A stretch of DNA of 64,000 bases. Origin: Arthrobacter rhombi. Lineage in GTDB: Bacteria > Actinomycetota > Actinomycetes > Actinomycetales > Micrococcaceae. Shown here one piece after another: positions 27,595 through 37,031 of the stretch; position 1 is the stretch's first letter, and each line of letters opens with the position of its first letter. Under the pieces are notes generated by a model. The model was not told the origin of the DNA. It searched no databases and saw only the letters and a program-made list of their open reading frames with translations. A program made the translations under genes and the position numbers. The DNA lies in contig NZ_FUHW01000052.1 of NCBI RefSeq assembly GCF_900163545.1, positions 93,691 to 157,690 on the forward strand. The letters are read 5' to 3'.

Positions 27595-28968
27595 ATGGAC
27601 CGCCGCATTTTTGGAATAGAAACCGAATACGGGATCGCCTACTCCGCTCCCGAGGGACGTCCGCTCACCCCCGAGGAAGTCGCCCGGTACCTGTTCAAAC
27701 CGGTGGTGGCGTGGGGGCGCAGTTCGAACGTGTTCTTGACCAACGGGTCACGGCTCTACCTGGACGTTGGTTCCCACCCCGAATACGCGACCGCCGAATG
27801 CGACGACGTCGCCCAACTGATCGCCCACGACCGGGCCGGGGAATCGATCCTCAACGAGCTGGTCACCAGCGCCGAGGACCTGATGAAAGCCGATGGCCTC
27901 CACGGGTCCATCTACCTGTTCAAGAACAACACCGACTCGGCCGGCAACTCCTACGGCTGCCATGAGAACTACCTCATCCCCAGGAAACTGGAATTCGCGC
28001 GGCTGGCAGAAATTCTCATCCCCTTCCTGGTGACCCGCCAACTCTTCGCCGGCGCAGGAAAGGTCCTGCCGGTGGACGGAGAACACCGTTTTGCCTTCTC
28101 CCAGCGGGCAGACCATGTGTGGGAAGGCGTTTCCTCGGCCACCACCCGGTCCCGGCCCATCATCAACACCCGGGACGAACCGCATGCCGACGCCGAATAC
28201 TACCGGCGTCTCCACGTCATCGTCGGGGACTCCAATATGTCCGAAACAACCCAACGGGTGAAAATCGGTGCCACTGACTTGATCCTGCGGATGATCGAAG
28301 CGGGCACCATCATGGAGGACCTGCGGTTGGAGAATCCGATCCGCAGCATCCGCGATATTTCCCATGACCTCACCGGAAGGCACCAGGTACGCCTGGCCAG
28401 TGGACGCGAGCTCAGCGCCCTTGAGCTGCAAGAGATCTTCTTCGAGAAGGTCAGCACCTTCATCCAACGCCACGGAGCCCATAACGAGCATGTGCCCCAG
28501 GTGATGGACCTGTGGCGTCGCGCCCTGGACGCCGTCGCCGGCGGTGACGCTTCGGGAATCGATACCGAAATTGATTGGGCCATCAAGCATCGGCTGATTC
28601 GTGAGTACCAGGAGAAACACTCCCTTGAACTGTCCTCCCCGCGGATCGCCCAACTGGATCTGACCTATCATGACATCGACCCGCGCCGCGGCCTCTTTTC
28701 GGTGCTGCGTCGGGGTGGACGCGCGCAAACGGTCGTCTCCGAGGAGGAGATCACCGCCGCGACGAAGACCCCACCACAGACCACCCGGGCCAAATTGCGG
28801 GGGGACTTCGTCCGTGCCGCGCAGGAAGCCGGACGTGACTTCACCGTCGACTGGGTTCATCTGAAACTCAACGACCATGCGGGTCAGACGGTTCTGTGCA
28901 AGGACCCCTTCGCCCAGGTCGACCCCCGGGTGGAGGAACTCATGGCCCTGATCCGGCCACAAGAGTAG
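27595..28968 (+). CDS. pafA: Pup-protein ligase
   Basis: PafA phosphorylates the C-terminal Glu of Pup and joins it to substrate lysines through an isopeptide bond. The chosen ATG at 27595, one base after the prcA stop, gives [14 protein letters not shown], the family N-terminus with the metal-binding GIETEYG; a longer frame upstream lies inside prcA. The 457-residue length is normal. [18 protein letters not shown] near residue 105 and [17 protein letters not shown] near residue 190 are the conserved core. It lacks the Dop loop, which separates it from dop. Confidence 0.96.
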   Translation: MDRRIFGIETEYGIAYSAPEGRPLTPEEVARYLFKPVVAWGRSSNVFLTNGSRLYLDVGSHPEYATAECDDVAQLIAHDRAGESILNELVTSAEDLMKADGLHGSIYLFKNNTDSAGNSYGCHENYLIPRKLEFARLAEILIPFLVTRQLFAGAGKVLPVDGEHRFAFSQRADHVWEGVSSATTRSRPIINTRDEPHADAEYYRRLHVIVGDSNMSETTQRVKIGATDLILRMIEAGTIMEDLRLENPIRSIRDISHDLTGRHQVRLASGRELSALELQEIFFEKVSTFIQRHGAHNEHVPQVMDLWRRALDAVAGGDASGIDTEIDWAIKHRLIREYQEKHSLELSSPRIAQLDLTYHDIDPRRGLFSVLRRGGRAQTVVSEEEITAATKTPPQTTRAKLRGDFVRAAQEAGRDFTVDWVHLKLNDHAGQTVLCKDPFAQVDPRVEELMALIRPQE

Positions 28969-29091
28969 GTATCCGGCGCGGCCTCAGCACATTCACAGGC
29001 GACGACCTTAAGCTGGACGGGGCCCGGATGTGTGTGATTTTGTTCGGGGCCGATTGTGGACCATCGATGTACGACGACGAAAGTGGATTTT

Positions 29092-30042
29092 GTGCGCAAG
29101 CTGCTGGCACTGGTTCTCGGGGTTGCGCTGCTCGCGCTGACCGCCTGTGGATCCGGAACCCCGACGACCGTAGGGGCGGCCGAGCCGCTCTCCTCCATCA
29201 AACTGACGCCCGGGGAGGACGAGAACTCGGCCCCCAAGGTCGAGTTCGATACCCCGCTGGAGGTGACCGATCCGGGTGCCAAGGTCCTCGAAAAAGGCGA
29301 CGGGGACGAGGTGAAGGAAGGCCAGGACGTCTCCTATAAGTTGGCTGGATACAACTTGAAGGACGGCAGCGAGGTCGGCAACACGTTCAAGGATGCCGCC
29401 ATGACCCTGAGCGTCAATGACGAGCTGAAGGAACAGGATCCCGAAATCCACGACATCCTCGTCGGGACCAAGATCGGTTCCTGGGTCGCCTATGTTCATC
29501 CCCAGAACGCAGCCCCGCCGGAAGACGGTTCTTCGGCAGATCCTGCGGATCCCTCGCAGATCGATCAGCTGCTGATCCTGAAGGTTGTCGGAGCCAAGGA
29601 CAAGATCAAGGTCGACTTCCAGAAGGAAAAGGGCGACGCGAAGAAGGACGCCGAGGCCACCGCAAAAATCGCTGACGACGGCAGCGGCACCGTGAAGATC
29701 CCCGCAGGCAATAAGCCGCCGGCCGACCTGAAGGTCACCACCTTGAAGGAAGGCGACGGGAAGAAGATCAAGAAGACCGACACGATCACGGTCGACTATG
29801 CCGGAGCCCAGTGGGAAGACGGCGAGCAGTTCGATTCCAGCTACGAGAAGGGAACCCCGGCGACCTTCGGCCTGGACCAGGTCATCAAAGGCTGGACCGA
29901 GGGCCTCGAAGGGGTCAAGGAAGGTTCCACCGTTCTGCTGACGATCCCGAGCAAGCTCGCCTACGACGGCCAAGACGGCATGCCACAAGGTACCCTCGTC
30001 TTCGTCGTTGACGTGAAGTCGATCGACAAGGCAGCGAAGTAG
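29092..30042 (+). CDS. FKBP-type peptidyl-prolyl isomerase, lipoprotein
   Basis: A 316-residue extracytoplasmic protein. The start is GTG 29092 (alternative GTG 29083), giving MRKLLALVLGVALLALTACGSG, a lipoprotein signal with lipobox LTAC and Cys as the anchored residue. Residues 60-170 form a degenerate FKBP-like domain; residues 210-316 are a canonical FKBP domain with VDYAGAQWEDGEQFDSSY and QVIKGWTEGLEGVKEGS. It may help fold exported proteins; an FKBP pair downstream of pafA is common in this order. Confidence 0.88.
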   Translation: MRKLLALVLGVALLALTACGSGTPTTVGAAEPLSSIKLTPGEDENSAPKVEFDTPLEVTDPGAKVLEKGDGDEVKEGQDVSYKLAGYNLKDGSEVGNTFKDAAMTLSVNDELKEQDPEIHDILVGTKIGSWVAYVHPQNAAPPEDGSSADPADPSQIDQLLILKVVGAKDKIKVDFQKEKGDAKKDAEATAKIADDGSGTVKIPAGNKPPADLKVTTLKEGDGKKIKKTDTITVDYAGAQWEDGEQFDSSYEKGTPATFGLDQVIKGWTEGLEGVKEGSTVLLTIPSKLAYDGQDGMPQGTLVFVVDVKSIDKAAK

Positions 30043-30074
30043 AACCCCTCAACAGCGACAGGAGAAGGACGAAT

Positions 30075-30470
30075 ATGTCTTTTGGAAAACGTGAATACGA
30101 CCGCACCAAACCGGAAGTCGACTTCCCCACCGAAGGCGCCCCCACCGAACTGCGCTCGGAGGACCTCATCGTCGGTGACGGCACCGAGGCGAGCCCCGGC
30201 GCGACGGTTTCGGCGCACTACGTCGGAGTCGCCTGGTCCACGGGTGAAGAATTCGATGCCTCCTGGAACCGCGGCGAACCGCTGCAGTTCCGGGCCGGAA
30301 CCGGCCAGGTCATCCAGGGCTGGGACGAAGGCATCCTGGGCATGAAGGTCGGCGGACGCCGGCGCCTGGAGATCCCGCCGCATCTGGCCTACGGCGACCG
30401 GGGCGCAGGAGCCGCCATCGCCGGCGGCGAATCGTTGATCTTCGTGGTCGATCTGGTGGACGTGCGCTAG
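30075..30470 (+). CDS. FKBP-type peptidyl-prolyl isomerase, cytoplasmic
   Basis: A single-domain FKBP of 131 residues that speeds cis-trans isomerisation at proline. Family motifs are VSAHYVGVAWSTGEEFDASW near residues 44-63, QVIQGWDEGILGMKVGGRRRLEIPPHLAYGD near residues 76-106, and SLIFVVDLVDVR at the end. No signal peptide is present, unlike its upstream neighbour. GGAGAAGGA precedes the ATG. A strong terminator follows. Confidence 0.93.
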   Translation: MSFGKREYDRTKPEVDFPTEGAPTELRSEDLIVGDGTEASPGATVSAHYVGVAWSTGEEFDASWNRGEPLQFRAGTGQVIQGWDEGILGMKVGGRRRLEIPPHLAYGDRGAGAAIAGGESLIFVVDLVDVR

Positions 30471-30482
30471 CCTTCCCACCAC

Positions 30483-30527
30483 CACGACGGCGTCGCCCCC
30501 TCACCGGGGGCGGCGCCGTCGTGCTTT
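30483..30527 (+). terminator. Intrinsic terminator after the FKBP gene
   Basis: A stem of CACGACGGCG paired with CGCCGTCGTG (30483-30492 and 30514-30523), extended inward by CCCCC/GGGGG, is followed by CTTT. It ends the pafA-FKBP unit and separates it from pafBC. Confidence 0.85.
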
Positions 30528-30531
30528 CTAG

Positions 30532-30537
30532 TAACGT
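30532..30537 (+). promoter_or_regulatory. Candidate -10 of a leaderless pafBC transcript
   Basis: TAACGT ends 7 nt before the GTG at 30545, immediately after the upstream terminator. The same element and spacing occur at 15747. Confidence 0.45.
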
Positions 30538-30544
30538 AGGCGGG

Positions 30545-32602
30545 GTGTCTGCCAAACGTAACCCGGGTGCGCCATCGCGTACGGAAAAACTCGTCAGCCT
30601 CACCTATGCCCTGATGTCCCGTCGCCGGGGCTATACACGGGCGGAGCTGCGGGGGATCGTGGATGATTACCAGGATCTGTCCGATGAGGCCTTTGAACGA
30701 AAATTCGAGCGCGATAAGAGCGATCTGCGGGTCCTGGGCGTCCCGCTGGAATCCCTGACCGGGGACAGCTACTACGGCAACGACCGTCAAGAGACGCACT
30801 ACCGTGTCCGGCCCGAGGAATACCGACTGCCCCCGGTCTCCTTCGCCCCGGAGGAAGCCATGGCGCTCGGCCTGGCGGCCCGGGTCTGGAAGGACCCGAC
30901 GATAGCCTCCGCCGCTGACCGGGCCTTCAACCGGCTCTCTCCAGCCGCCGTCGGAAGCCCCGACGCCGCCGGAGCCTCCTTCGAAACCTTCGAACCGCGG
31001 CTGCATGCAGCCGATGCCGCCTTCCGTGATGTGCTCAGTGCCGTCTGGGATCGTTCCCCCATTCGTTTCAGCTACCGCTCACCTTCGGGAGAGACCGCCG
31101 TGCGCACCCTCGAACCGTGGGGCATCGGAAGCCGCTTCGGTCACTGGTACCTCGTGGGCTGGGACCGTGACCGTGAGAGCCAACGCATCTTCAGGCTCTC
31201 CAGGATCTGCTCGGAAATTGCCCGCTGGCCGGGCACGGTACAACGCCCCGATGGTTTTCGGGTTGCCGATGTCTTGGATGGTTTGGACCCCGAAACGGCC
31301 CGCCAACGGGCCACCGTGAAGCTGGCCCCGGGCCGGGGACTGGCCCTGCGCAGCCGGGCGATTGAGCCCACCGTGGAAGAGAACCCGGAGGACCTGGGGC
31401 CAATGGAGGCATCGGAGGAGAGTGCCGATACCGTCAGCTTCGACTACCAGGACGACGAAGCGCTCAGCGCAGAACTCGCCGAACTCGGTCCTGCCGTTGC
31501 CGTGCTGTTGCCCGAAGGCCTGCGCGCCGCCGTCGCGCGTCGCCTGAAGGGAGCCTGGGAAGCGCAGAACGCCCCGGTGCCCGCCTACACCTTCGGGCAG
31601 GCCCGCCCAGGTGGTCGTCCTTCCTCCTCCGACGTCGTGGCCCGGGCGCTGGACATCATCGCCTACGTCGTCCGTGAGGGGGCCCCACTGCTCGATGACA
31701 CGGCAGCCCATTTCGGGTTGAGCCGTCGCCGTCTCATCGAGGATCTGACCATGATCCAGCTCTGCGGGGTTCCCAACGGCCTCCCCGATGAACTGATCGA
31801 CGTCGATCTGGAAGGGGACCGGGTCTCCATCGTCAACGCCGAGGGCCTCGCGGCACCGATCCGGATGAACCTCCTGGAGGCCTTCTCGTTGTTGGTCGGA
31901 CTGCAAACGATCCTTGACCTGCCCGGCGATACGGACCGCAGTGCCGCCAGCGGGGCGCTCCGGAAGCTGCGTGAGGCGGCCGGCGAATTCGGTGATATCG
32001 ACCAGATCGCCTCGGCGCGGCTGGCGGCCACCGAGTCCTCGCTCGTCCGCGACACGGTGACCGCTGCCGTGACCGCCGACCGGATCCTGCGGCTGCGGTA
32101 TCATCAGCCCAGCCGCGACGAGATCAGCGAACGAAACATCGAACCAATCCGCCTCCTCGAAGATGGTGGGCGCACCTACGTCCAGGCCTGGTGCCGGAGC
32201 TCCCAGGGGTCACGGAACTTCCGGCTGGATCGAATCCTGTCCGCCGAGGCCACCGGTGAGACGTTCACCCGGGAGGCTGGAAAACATGCCGTGGGGGAGG
32301 GTAGCCTCTACACCCCGGCACCCGAGGACGTCGCCGTCGAACTGGGTTTCGCCCCGCGGCTGCACCGGCTCGTCGAAGAATTCGCGCCCTACCAAAGCGC
32401 CAAAGCCAAGGACGGAACCCTGGTGGCCGAGGTCGGCGTCCCGTCCCCGGAACTCCTACCCGGTTTGGTGGCCCGACACGGTGGTGGGATGCGTGTGATC
32501 GCACCGGACGCTGCCGCTGACACCACCCGCGCCTGGTTGCAGGCCGCCCTGACCGCCCACGAAACGCGCCAACCCCACCCCCTGACCAAGGAGAACGCAT
32601 GA
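30545..32602 (+). CDS. pafBC: Fused PafB-PafC DNA-damage transcription activator (WYL domains)
   Basis: A 685-residue protein equal to PafB and PafC joined end to end; mycobacteria encode them separately, while Arthrobacter has a natural fusion (established). Each half has a winged helix (about 1-70 and 360-430) and a WYL domain; the first WYL region has IRFSYRSPSGETAVRTLEPWGI near residue 170 and the second ILRLRYHQPSRDEISERNIEP near residue 515. PafBC activates DNA-repair genes with RNA polymerase. I prefer GTG 30545 because the GTG at 30521 lies within the terminator. Confidence 0.92.
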   Translation: MSAKRNPGAPSRTEKLVSLTYALMSRRRGYTRAELRGIVDDYQDLSDEAFERKFERDKSDLRVLGVPLESLTGDSYYGNDRQETHYRVRPEEYRLPPVSFAPEEAMALGLAARVWKDPTIASAADRAFNRLSPAAVGSPDAAGASFETFEPRLHAADAAFRDVLSAVWDRSPIRFSYRSPSGETAVRTLEPWGIGSRFGHWYLVGWDRDRESQRIFRLSRICSEIARWPGTVQRPDGFRVADVLDGLDPETARQRATVKLAPGRGLALRSRAIEPTVEENPEDLGPMEASEESADTVSFDYQDDEALSAELAELGPAVAVLLPEGLRAAVARRLKGAWEAQNAPVPAYTFGQARPGGRPSSSDVVARALDIIAYVVREGAPLLDDTAAHFGLSRRRLIEDLTMIQLCGVPNGLPDELIDVDLEGDRVSIVNAEGLAAPIRMNLLEAFSLLVGLQTILDLPGDTDRSAASGALRKLREAAGEFGDIDQIASARLAATESSLVRDTVTAAVTADRILRLRYHQPSRDEISERNIEPIRLLEDGGRTYVQAWCRSSQGSRNFRLDRILSAEATGETFTREAGKHAVGEGSLYTPAPEDVAVELGFAPRLHRLVEEFAPYQSAKAKDGTLVAEVGVPSPELLPGLVARHGGGMRVIAPDAAADTTRAWLQAALTAHETRQPHPLTKENA

Positions 32603-32961
32603 TGCCCTGGTGGTTCTGGACCCTGCTCTGGACCGTTCTGGCCCTGGCTGCCCTGGTGTTCCTGGCGCTGTGCGCCCTGCACCTCTATCGCAAGTTCATG
32701 GTCATGTTCGATGACGTGAGCGCGGCGGGCGACGCTCTGGCCTTGCCGCCGGGGGAAGCATTGGAAGAGGACCTCGGGGGCCGGGACCGACCAGCTTCGG
32801 GGGCCGACGCCCTCTTCCGTTCCCGTGAGGAAGCCAGGCAAGAATATGACGACGGCAAACAGGCCCGCCGTAGCGCCCGCCGTGAGCGCAGAATCGCCGG
32901 AAAACGTGCCCGCGGACAGGCTCAGCGCGTAGGCGACCTGTACCGGCGTGACGTAGACTGA
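32599..32961 (+). CDS. Small single-pass membrane protein of unknown function
   Basis: A 120-residue protein with one N-terminal transmembrane helix (about 4-30) followed by a charged cytoplasmic region that ends in a strongly basic Arg/Ala segment ([21 protein letters not shown]). I do not recognise the family by name. It starts inside the pafBC stop (ATGA overlap) and precedes tatA by 25 nt, so it belongs to this operon and may be linked to export or membrane organisation (inference). Confidence 0.8.
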   Translation: MMPWWFWTLLWTVLALAALVFLALCALHLYRKFMVMFDDVSAAGDALALPPGEALEEDLGGRDRPASGADALFRSREEARQEYDDGKQARRSARRERRIAGKRARGQAQRVGDLYRRDVD

Positions 32962-32986
32962 GAGCCAGACGAAAGGAAGTTCCCCC

Positions 32987-33232
32987 ATGGGTGGTCTACA
33001 GGGATGGCACATTGTCATCATCGTTGTGCTGGCACTGGTTCTCTTCGGTGCCCCCAAGCTTCCCGGGCTGGCACGCTCTCTCGGGCAGTCGATGCGTATC
33101 TTCAAATCCGAAGTCCGCCAGATGAAGGACGACGACCCGAAGGATCCGCAGGAACCTCAGGACCCGACGGCCACCGAAGAGCCCTATGAGGGCAAAGTCG
33201 TGGACCCGGAACACCGCGGCCCCAAGCGCTAG
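32987..33232 (+). CDS. tatA: Sec-independent translocase protein TatA
   Basis: TatA forms the pore element of the twin-arginine pathway for folded proteins. The 81-residue chain has the N-terminal transmembrane helix ([27 protein letters not shown], residues 6-32) with the FG-x-KLP hinge, then an amphipathic helix and an acidic Pro-rich tail. GAAAGGAAG precedes the ATG. It is followed by tatC after 6 nt; no tatB is seen here. Confidence 0.95.
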   Translation: MGGLQGWHIVIIVVLALVLFGAPKLPGLARSLGQSMRIFKSEVRQMKDDDPKDPQEPQDPTATEEPYEGKVVDPEHRGPKR

Positions 33233-33238
33233 TTTTCG

Positions 33239-34042
33239 GTGACGGAAAAGACAGGGCGCAAATCCAACCCCGAGGGGAGGATGGCGCTCAAGGCACACCT
33301 GATCGAGCTGCGTAACCGGCTCTTCATTTCCCTCGGTGCACTTTTCGTTGCTGCCGTCGGAGGTTTTTTCCTCTACCAGCCGGTGCTCGGCCTGCTCTTC
33401 CAGCCGCTCAAGGACGCCGGAGGCACCGCGAACTTCAACACAGCGGTCTCTCCGTTCGACATCATGATCAAGGTGTCGTTGTTCCTGGCCCTGATCATGG
33501 CCTCCCCGGTATGGCTCTACCAACTGTGGGCGTTCATCGTCCCGGGGTTGAAGAAGAAGGAAAAGCGGACAGCACTGTCCTTCATCGGTGTCGCGGTCCC
33601 GCTGTTCCTGCTGGGCATCTATCTGGGTTACTGGGTGCTGCCGCATGCCCTGCTGTTCTTCCTCGGGCTGACCCCCGATATCGCGGTCAACCTCATTACC
33701 GTGCAGGATTATCTCAGCTTCGTGCTGCGCCTACTGATCGCCTTCGGGATCTCGATGATCATCCCCGTGCTGTTGGTGGGGTTGAACATGGTCGGCATCC
33801 TGCCCGGGAAACTGATCGTGAAAAACTGGCGGATCACCGTTTTCCTGATCTGTCTGGTGGCGGCCATGGCAGCCCCCGGAGGTGACGCCCTGACGATGTT
33901 CGTGCTGGCCGGGCCGCTGCTGGTGCTTTTCGCCGCCGCCACCGTGTTCTGCCTGATCAACGACAAGCGCCGGGCCAAGCGCAGGGTCGAACAGGAAGCC
34001 GAAAACGAGAGGTTGATCGCCAACGGCGAATCCGTCGACTAG
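33239..34042 (+). CDS. tatC: Sec-independent translocase protein TatC
   Basis: TatC is the signal-peptide receptor of the twin-arginine pathway. The 267-residue protein has about six transmembrane helices and the conserved N-terminal HLIELRNRLF near residue 21, FxxYQPVL near residue 42, and SPVWLYQLWAFIVPGLKKKEKR near residue 88. The GTG start lacks a clear ribosome site and is probably coupled to tatA. The C-terminus is charged. Confidence 0.96.
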   Translation: MTEKTGRKSNPEGRMALKAHLIELRNRLFISLGALFVAAVGGFFLYQPVLGLLFQPLKDAGGTANFNTAVSPFDIMIKVSLFLALIMASPVWLYQLWAFIVPGLKKKEKRTALSFIGVAVPLFLLGIYLGYWVLPHALLFFLGLTPDIAVNLITVQDYLSFVLRLLIAFGISMIIPVLLVGLNMVGILPGKLIVKNWRITVFLICLVAAMAAPGGDALTMFVLAGPLLVLFAAATVFCLINDKRRAKRRVEQEAENERLIANGESVD

Positions 34043-34111
34043 GCGCCGGTTACGCCCGGGTAGGCTGGGTCCGTCCCCTGAGACGACAAACCAATGAAGG
34101 GGTGGTCAGGC

Positions 34112-36940
34112 ATGGGCTCTCCAGCAGAGCAGTACGCCGCGTGGCGTGAGCGCGCGGCCGAGGAAAAAACCCACTTTGGCGCGTTCCGCCGGAGCCTGGA
34201 ATTCGAGCTCGACGACTTCCAAATCCAGTCCTGCAGGGCCGTGGAAGAAGGCCGCGGAGTCTTGGTCGCTGCACCGACCGGGGCCGGCAAGACCGTGGTG
34301 GGCGAATTTGCCATCCACTGTGCGCTGCAACGGGGCATGAAGGCCTTCTACACCACGCCGATCAAGGCGTTGAGCAACCAGAAATATAACGAACTTGCCG
34401 CCACGTATGGCCACGACCGGGTGGGTCTGCTCACCGGGGACACCTCCATCAACAGTGAAGCCGACGTCGTCGTGATGACCACCGAGGTCCTGCGCAACAT
34501 GCTCTACGCCGACTCCGATACGTTGACCGGTCTGGCCTACGTGGTGATGGACGAGGTCCACTACCTGGCGGATAAGTTCCGCGGCGCCGTCTGGGAAGAA
34601 GTCATCATCCACCTGCCGCAAAGCGTGCAGGTCATTTCGCTCAGCGCCACGGTATCCAACGCCGAGGAATTCGGCGGCTGGCTCGATACGGTCCGCGGGG
34701 ACACGGCGATCGTTGTCACCGAACACCGTCCAGTCCCCCTCTGGCAGCATGTCATGGTCGGGGGGCGACTCCTGGACCTCTTCGCCGGGAATCTCGCCTT
34801 CGATCAGGCAGCAGCCTTGGAGGATCAGGACGGTGAACGCAGCCTTGCCGTGAACCCCGAGCTGACCCGCCTGGCCCAACGCGAGGAACGACATCAATTC
34901 CGTGGTGGTGCCGGTCGTGCCCAACGACGGGGACGAGGGCACGCCGGGCCACGCAACACCTCGGGACCTCCCCAGAAGCATCGGGTATCCCGTCCCGAAA
35001 TGGTGCTCTCCCTGGACCAGTCGGGTTTGCTGCCGGCCATCTTCTTCATCTTTTCCCGTAAGGGCTGCGATGCCGCCGTCGCGCAATGCGTCCGCACGGG
35101 ATTCTTCCTCACCACCGAGGCCGAATCGCGGATCATCGAAGAAGAGATTGACGCCGTCGCCCGGGAGATTCCGGCGGGTGATCTGGAAGTGATCGGCTTC
35201 TGGTCGTGGCGTGAAGGCCTCCTGCGAGGATTCGCGGCCCACCATGCCGGGCTGCTGCCGATCTTCAAGGAAGTTGTCGAGAAGCTTTTCGCCCGCGGGG
35301 TGGTCAAGGCGGTCTTCGCCACCGAGACGCTGGCCCTGGGAGTGAATATGCCCGCCCGCTCGGTCGTGCTGGAAAAACTCGAAAAGTTCAACGGGGAATC
35401 CCACGTCTCCATCACCGCGGGTGAATACACCCAGCTCACGGGTCGGGCCGGTCGGCGCGGCATCGACGTCGAGGGCCATGCCGTCGTGCTCTGGCAGCCG
35501 GGCACCGACCCGGCAGCGGTAGCCGGTCTCGCCTCGAAACGGACATACCCGCTGAACTCGAGCTTCCGCCCCACCTACAACATGTCGCTGAACCTCTCGG
35601 CACAGTTCGGGATGGGCCGGGCGCGCACCATCCTGGAATCTTCCTTCGCCCAGTTCCAAGCCGACCGTTCGGTGGTCGGGTTGGCCCGGCAGGTCCGCAG
35701 CCGCCAGGAATCGATGGCCGGTTACGAAGAATCGATGGCCTGCCATCTGGGGGACTTCCAGGAATATGCTCGGATCCGTCAGGAACTGGGGCAAGCCGAA
35801 AAGGACGCCTCACGGACGGCCCACCGGATGCGCCGGTCGGCGGCCGAAGAATCCTTGGAGCAGGTGGTCCCCGGCGACGTGATCGACGTGTCGGGTCCGC
35901 GCCGGCTGGGACGGTGCGTCATCATTGCTCTCTCCGATTCGCTGCGCGACCCGCGTCCGACAGTATTGACCGAGGACCGGCAAGTACGCCGCATCGGAGT
36001 CCACGATCTGGAGGGCCCGGTTGAGGTCATTTCACGGATACGGATCCCCAAGTCCTTCACCGGCCGTACCCCCAAGGAACGCAAGGATCTGGCAGCTTCT
36101 CTCCGCAATGCGCTGCAGGAACAACGTCCACCCCGGCGGGGTGCCAGCGGCTTCGATTTCCCCGGCACCGACCGACAAGAAGCCCGTATCACCGATTTGC
36201 GCCGGCAGTTGCGCCGGCACCCCTGCCACGGCTGCTCCGAACGCGAGGACCATGCCCGCTGGGCTGAACGCTGGTGGAAGCTCAAGGCCGAAACCGACAG
36301 GCTGTCGGGGCAAATCTCCGGGCGGACCAACACCATTGCCAAAACCTTCGACCGGGTGTGCAGCATTCTGGAACACTACGGATACCTGGCCCTACCCCAG
36401 GACGGTTCCCCGGACGGCGCGCTGGTGACGACCAGTTCGGGGAACCGGTTACGGCGTATCTACGGTGAACGTGACCTGTTGACCTCGTTGGTGCTCGAAT
36501 CGGGTTGCATGGATCAACTGGAGGCCGCCGAATTAGCCGGGTTCGTCACCACGCTGGTCTACCAGGCCAAACGCGAATCCACTGCCGGGCACCCCAAGAT
36601 GCCCAGCCGGCAGATTGAGCAGGCGTGGACGGTGGCGGTCCGCAACTGGTCCGAACTGACCGACCTGGAGGAAGCCAACCGGTTGCCGGAGACCGGGGAA
36701 CCGGATTCCGGCCTCGTCTGGCCCATGTACCTCTGGGCCCGTGGGAAGGATTTGAAGGACTGCCTGCGGGGAACAGACCTGGCGGCCGGAGACTTCGTGC
36801 GCTGGGCCAAACAGGTCATTGACACCTTGGACCAACTGGCCAAGGTTCCTGACTTGTCGCCGGTGTTGGCCGGGCGGTGCCGGGCAGCGGTGGACGCCGT
36901 GCGCCGCGGCGTGGTCGCCTACTCCAGTGTTGCCGACTAG
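34112..36940 (+). CDS. helY: Ski2/Mtr4-like DEVH-box RNA helicase (HelY)
   Basis: A 942-residue superfamily 2 helicase. Motif I is APTGAGKTVVGEFA near residue 55, motif II is MDEVHYLAD (DEVH) near residue 150, motif III is SATVSNAEEFGGW, motif V is FATETLALGVNMPARS and motif VI is GRAGRRGIDVEG near residue 450. The C-terminal 450 residues resemble the Ski2-like DSHCT region. A disordered Arg/Gln-rich insert (about 270-300) is visible. I chose ATG 34112, not 34094, because AAGGGG is correctly spaced. It commonly follows tatC in actinobacteria. Confidence 0.92.
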   Translation: MGSPAEQYAAWRERAAEEKTHFGAFRRSLEFELDDFQIQSCRAVEEGRGVLVAAPTGAGKTVVGEFAIHCALQRGMKAFYTTPIKALSNQKYNELAATYGHDRVGLLTGDTSINSEADVVVMTTEVLRNMLYADSDTLTGLAYVVMDEVHYLADKFRGAVWEEVIIHLPQSVQVISLSATVSNAEEFGGWLDTVRGDTAIVVTEHRPVPLWQHVMVGGRLLDLFAGNLAFDQAAALEDQDGERSLAVNPELTRLAQREERHQFRGGAGRAQRRGRGHAGPRNTSGPPQKHRVSRPEMVLSLDQSGLLPAIFFIFSRKGCDAAVAQCVRTGFFLTTEAESRIIEEEIDAVAREIPAGDLEVIGFWSWREGLLRGFAAHHAGLLPIFKEVVEKLFARGVVKAVFATETLALGVNMPARSVVLEKLEKFNGESHVSITAGEYTQLTGRAGRRGIDVEGHAVVLWQPGTDPAAVAGLASKRTYPLNSSFRPTYNMSLNLSAQFGMGRARTILESSFAQFQADRSVVGLARQVRSRQESMAGYEESMACHLGDFQEYARIRQELGQAEKDASRTAHRMRRSAAEESLEQVVPGDVIDVSGPRRLGRCVIIALSDSLRDPRPTVLTEDRQVRRIGVHDLEGPVEVISRIRIPKSFTGRTPKERKDLAASLRNALQEQRPPRRGASGFDFPGTDRQEARITDLRRQLRRHPCHGCSEREDHARWAERWWKLKAETDRLSGQISGRTNTIAKTFDRVCSILEHYGYLALPQDGSPDGALVTTSSGNRLRRIYGERDLLTSLVLESGCMDQLEAAELAGFVTTLVYQAKRESTAGHPKMPSRQIEQAWTVAVRNWSELTDLEEANRLPETGEPDSGLVWPMYLWARGKDLKDCLRGTDLAAGDFVRWAKQVIDTLDQLAKVPDLSPVLAGRCRAAVDAVRRGVVAYSSVAD

Positions 36941-37031
36941 GCACGGAACCATCCGGTAGAAAACCTTCTGCCACCAAGAACCACGTGTGGGTGTCCCGCC
37001 GGGCCGCCCTCCTGCAGGGAAGGAAGTACAC

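Noticed and set aside
35000..35030. Frame change in the helicase insert (about residues 270-300)
   Set aside because: Reading frame is continuous and conserved motifs flank it; the insert is just Arg/Gln-rich.
34106..35794. 562-codon minus-strand frame opposite the helicase
   Set aside because: Antisense to conserved helicase motifs; no start signal.
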